Shown in pieces: positions 31,155 through 32,426 of a stretch of DNA of 32,426 nucleotides. The DNA is from Henriciella sp. (GTDB taxonomy: Bacteria; Pseudomonadota; Alphaproteobacteria; Caulobacterales; Hyphomonadaceae): positions 1-32,426 of the forward strand of contig JALUWJ010000270.1 of NCBI GenBank assembly GCA_027019605.1, given 5' to 3'. The notes beneath the pieces are model-generated. The model was not told the origin of the DNA. It ran no database searches and saw nothing but the letters and a program-made list of their open reading frames with translations. The translations under genes were made by a program, and so were the position numbers. Each line of letters opens with the position of its first letter. Position 1 is the stretch's first letter.

Positions 31155-31193
31155 GCGCCACATAGGTATTGATAAGACCCGTGGGTGTGGCGC
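31155..31193. repeat. Short inverted repeat downstream of the copper ATPase
   Basis: GCGCCACA (31155-31162) and TGTGGCGC (31186-31193) around a 23-base spacer. No T run follows on either side, so it is not a standard terminator. The arms match the core of the repeats near the integrase attachment site at 11991-12233. The rest of 31068-31317 shows no gene. Confidence 0.4.
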
Positions 31194-31317
31194 AGTGATC
31201 GACGGCGTCAACGCGTTCTATGCGAGCGCCGTCAATCAAATCTGGCAAAAGCACCATCAGCGACGATTGAAGCGGCGCAGGCGTGAATATGTCCGGTGCG
31301 GATGTCATGTGATGAAC

Positions 31318-32426
31318 TTACAGCTTTGCGGTTCGTAGACGCAGTGCGTTGCCAATGACAGAAACTGAACTCAGGCTCATGGCAGCCGCTGCAATCATCG
31401 GGCTCAGCAAAAGGCCAAACCACGGATACAGGACACCGGCAGCCACAGGCACGCCAAGCGCATTGTAGATAAAGGCAAAGAACAGGTTCTGCCGGATGTT
31501 GCGCATGGTCGCCCGGCTCAGCGAGAAGGCTTTCTCAAGGCCAAGCAAGTCGCCCTTGACCAGGGTGATGCCTGCACTTTCCATGGCAACATCGGTGCCT
31601 GTCCCCATTGCGATACCAACATCAGCCTGGGCAAGTGCCGGCGCATCATTGATACCATCGCCCGCCATGCCCACAATGGCACCCGCCTCCTGCAATTCAC
31701 GCACGATACGGTTCTTGTCTTCCGGCAAGACATCCGCATGGATTTCATCGATTCCAAGCTGGCTGCCGATAGCATGCGCCGTCGCTTCGCTGTCGCCGGT
31801 CAGCATGATGATGCGAAGGCCCGCTGCATGCAGCGCTTCCAAGGCTTGTGGTGTCGTCTCCTTGATCGGGTCTGCGACGCCGACAAGACCGGCAGGCGAC
31901 CCGTCAATACTCACATACATGACCGTCTGGCCTTGGCGGCGATAGGTTTCCGCCTCCTCGATCCAGGATGGGTCAACGTCAAACAGGCTGGCCATCATTG
32001 CCTTGTTGCCGATCGACACCGCACGACCATCCACCGTTCCCGCGACACCCTTGCCGGTAACCGATGTAAAATCGGCAACGTCACTGAGCGTCACACCATG
32101 GTCCTCAGCTCCGCGAACAATCGCGTCTGCCAGCGGATGCTCACTGGCCACTTCAAGCGATGCGACAAGTTTAAGGAATTCGTTTTTGGAAATACCGCCT
32201 GTTGGCAGCACAGAGACAAGTTTTGGCCGACCCTCGGTTAGCGTACCCGTCTTGTCCACAACGATGGTGTTCACGGTCTCAAAGGTCTCAAGCGCTTCTG
32301 CGTTCTTGATGAGAATACCGTTCTGCGCCCCTTTGCCCGTGCCGACCATGATCGACATCGGCGTTGCCAGTCCAAGGGCGCAGGGGCAGGCGATAATCAA
32401 TACCGCAACGGCGTTGACCAACGCAT
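31318..32426 (-). CDS. copA: Copper-translocating P1B-type ATPase, C-terminal part (cut by window edge)
   Basis: The visible 369 residues are the second half of a CopA-type ATPase that exports Cu(I). They show the membrane metal site CPC in [13 protein letters not shown], phosphorylation motif DKTGTLTEG, the HP motif in [15 protein letters not shown], the hinge [16 protein letters not shown], and two final membrane spans with [16 protein letters not shown], the family's third metal-binding segment. The N-terminal metal-binding domains, first spans and actuator domain lie beyond the right edge. Everything seen is intact. Metal specificity for Cu or Ag follows from CPC and MSxSSxxV. It is followed by DUF5676 in the same direction. 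Confidence 0.95.
   Translation of the reverse strand, partial: ALVNAVAVLIIACPCALGLATPMSIMVGTGKGAQNGILIKNAEALETFETVNTIVVDKTGTLTEGRPKLVSVLPTGGISKNEFLKLVASLEVASEHPLADAIVRGAEDHGVTLSDVADFTSVTGKGVAGTVDGRAVSIGNKAMMASLFDVDPSWIEEAETYRRQGQTVMYVSIDGSPAGLVGVADPIKETTPQALEALHAAGLRIIMLTGDSEATAHAIGSQLGIDEIHADVLPEDKNRIVRELQEAGAIVGMAGDGINDAPALAQADVGIAMGTGTDVAMESAGITLVKGDLLGLEKAFSLSRATMRNIRQNLFFAFIYNALGVPVAAGVLYPWFGLLLSPMIAAAAMSLSSVSVIGNALRLRTAKL

Noticed and set aside
1-32426. CRISPR arrays, rRNA genes and insertion sequences
   Set aside because: No regularly spaced direct repeats with spacers, no rRNA-like sequence and no transposase motif were seen.

Overview
This window looks like an accessory region of an alphaproteobacterial chromosome. 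The clues are the DUF736/DUF3768 pair, the soluble TraG-type coupling protein, the MobC-relaxase pair, a DUF5676 membrane protein next to a copper ATPase, and a tRNA-Val-like 3' fragment used as an attachment site. I cannot name a genus, and every family call comes from reading motifs, not from a database search.

Left part (1-12140): a defence-type island. It opens with a tyrosine recombinase (78-1121). Next come a small unknown gene, a 626-residue protein with a nitrilase-fold C-terminal half, a HipBA toxin-antitoxin pair with a clear promoter and three evenly spaced operators, and an XRE regulator coupled to an ImmA/IrrE-type metalloprotease. Divergent from the regulator is a complete ubiquitin-like conjugation operon: Ubl ending in Gly, E2-like, JAB-E1 fusion and DUF6527. 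The regulator and the Ubl operon share an intergenic region with two near-identical palindromes, so the protease-controlled regulator may switch the conjugation operon. A serine recombinase with a coupled 45-residue partner, a secreted unknown protein and a coiled-coil protein finish this part.

Junction (about 11990-14310): a 3' fragment of a tRNA-Val-like gene, four copies of a 10-bp repeat that may be integrase arm sites, a second tyrosine recombinase and three small genes, some of them excisionase-like. This is the end of a second integrated element.

Middle and right (14443-30576): a secreted fusion of an endonuclease/exonuclease/phosphatase domain with a HAD-type phosphatase domain, and a frameshifted, 5'-truncated LysR remnant. 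A group of mostly unknown membrane genes on the minus strand follows, including a secreted zinc protease. Then come several plus-strand unknown genes and a mobilisation module: coupling protein, DUF736, DUF3768, SprT-like protein, an oriT-like array of four inverted repeats, MobC and relaxase. No mating-pore genes are visible, so this fits an integrative mobilizable element that borrows a transfer channel. The far right (30792-32426) carries DUF5676 and the C-terminal half of a copper P-type ATPase, which may be chromosomal or cargo.

The best candidates for new biology are the stand-alone nitrilase-like protein, the predicted XRE/ImmA control of the Ubl operon, the single Ubl that looks reduced from a multi-ubiquitin ancestor, and the unknown membrane cluster at 16900-21684.
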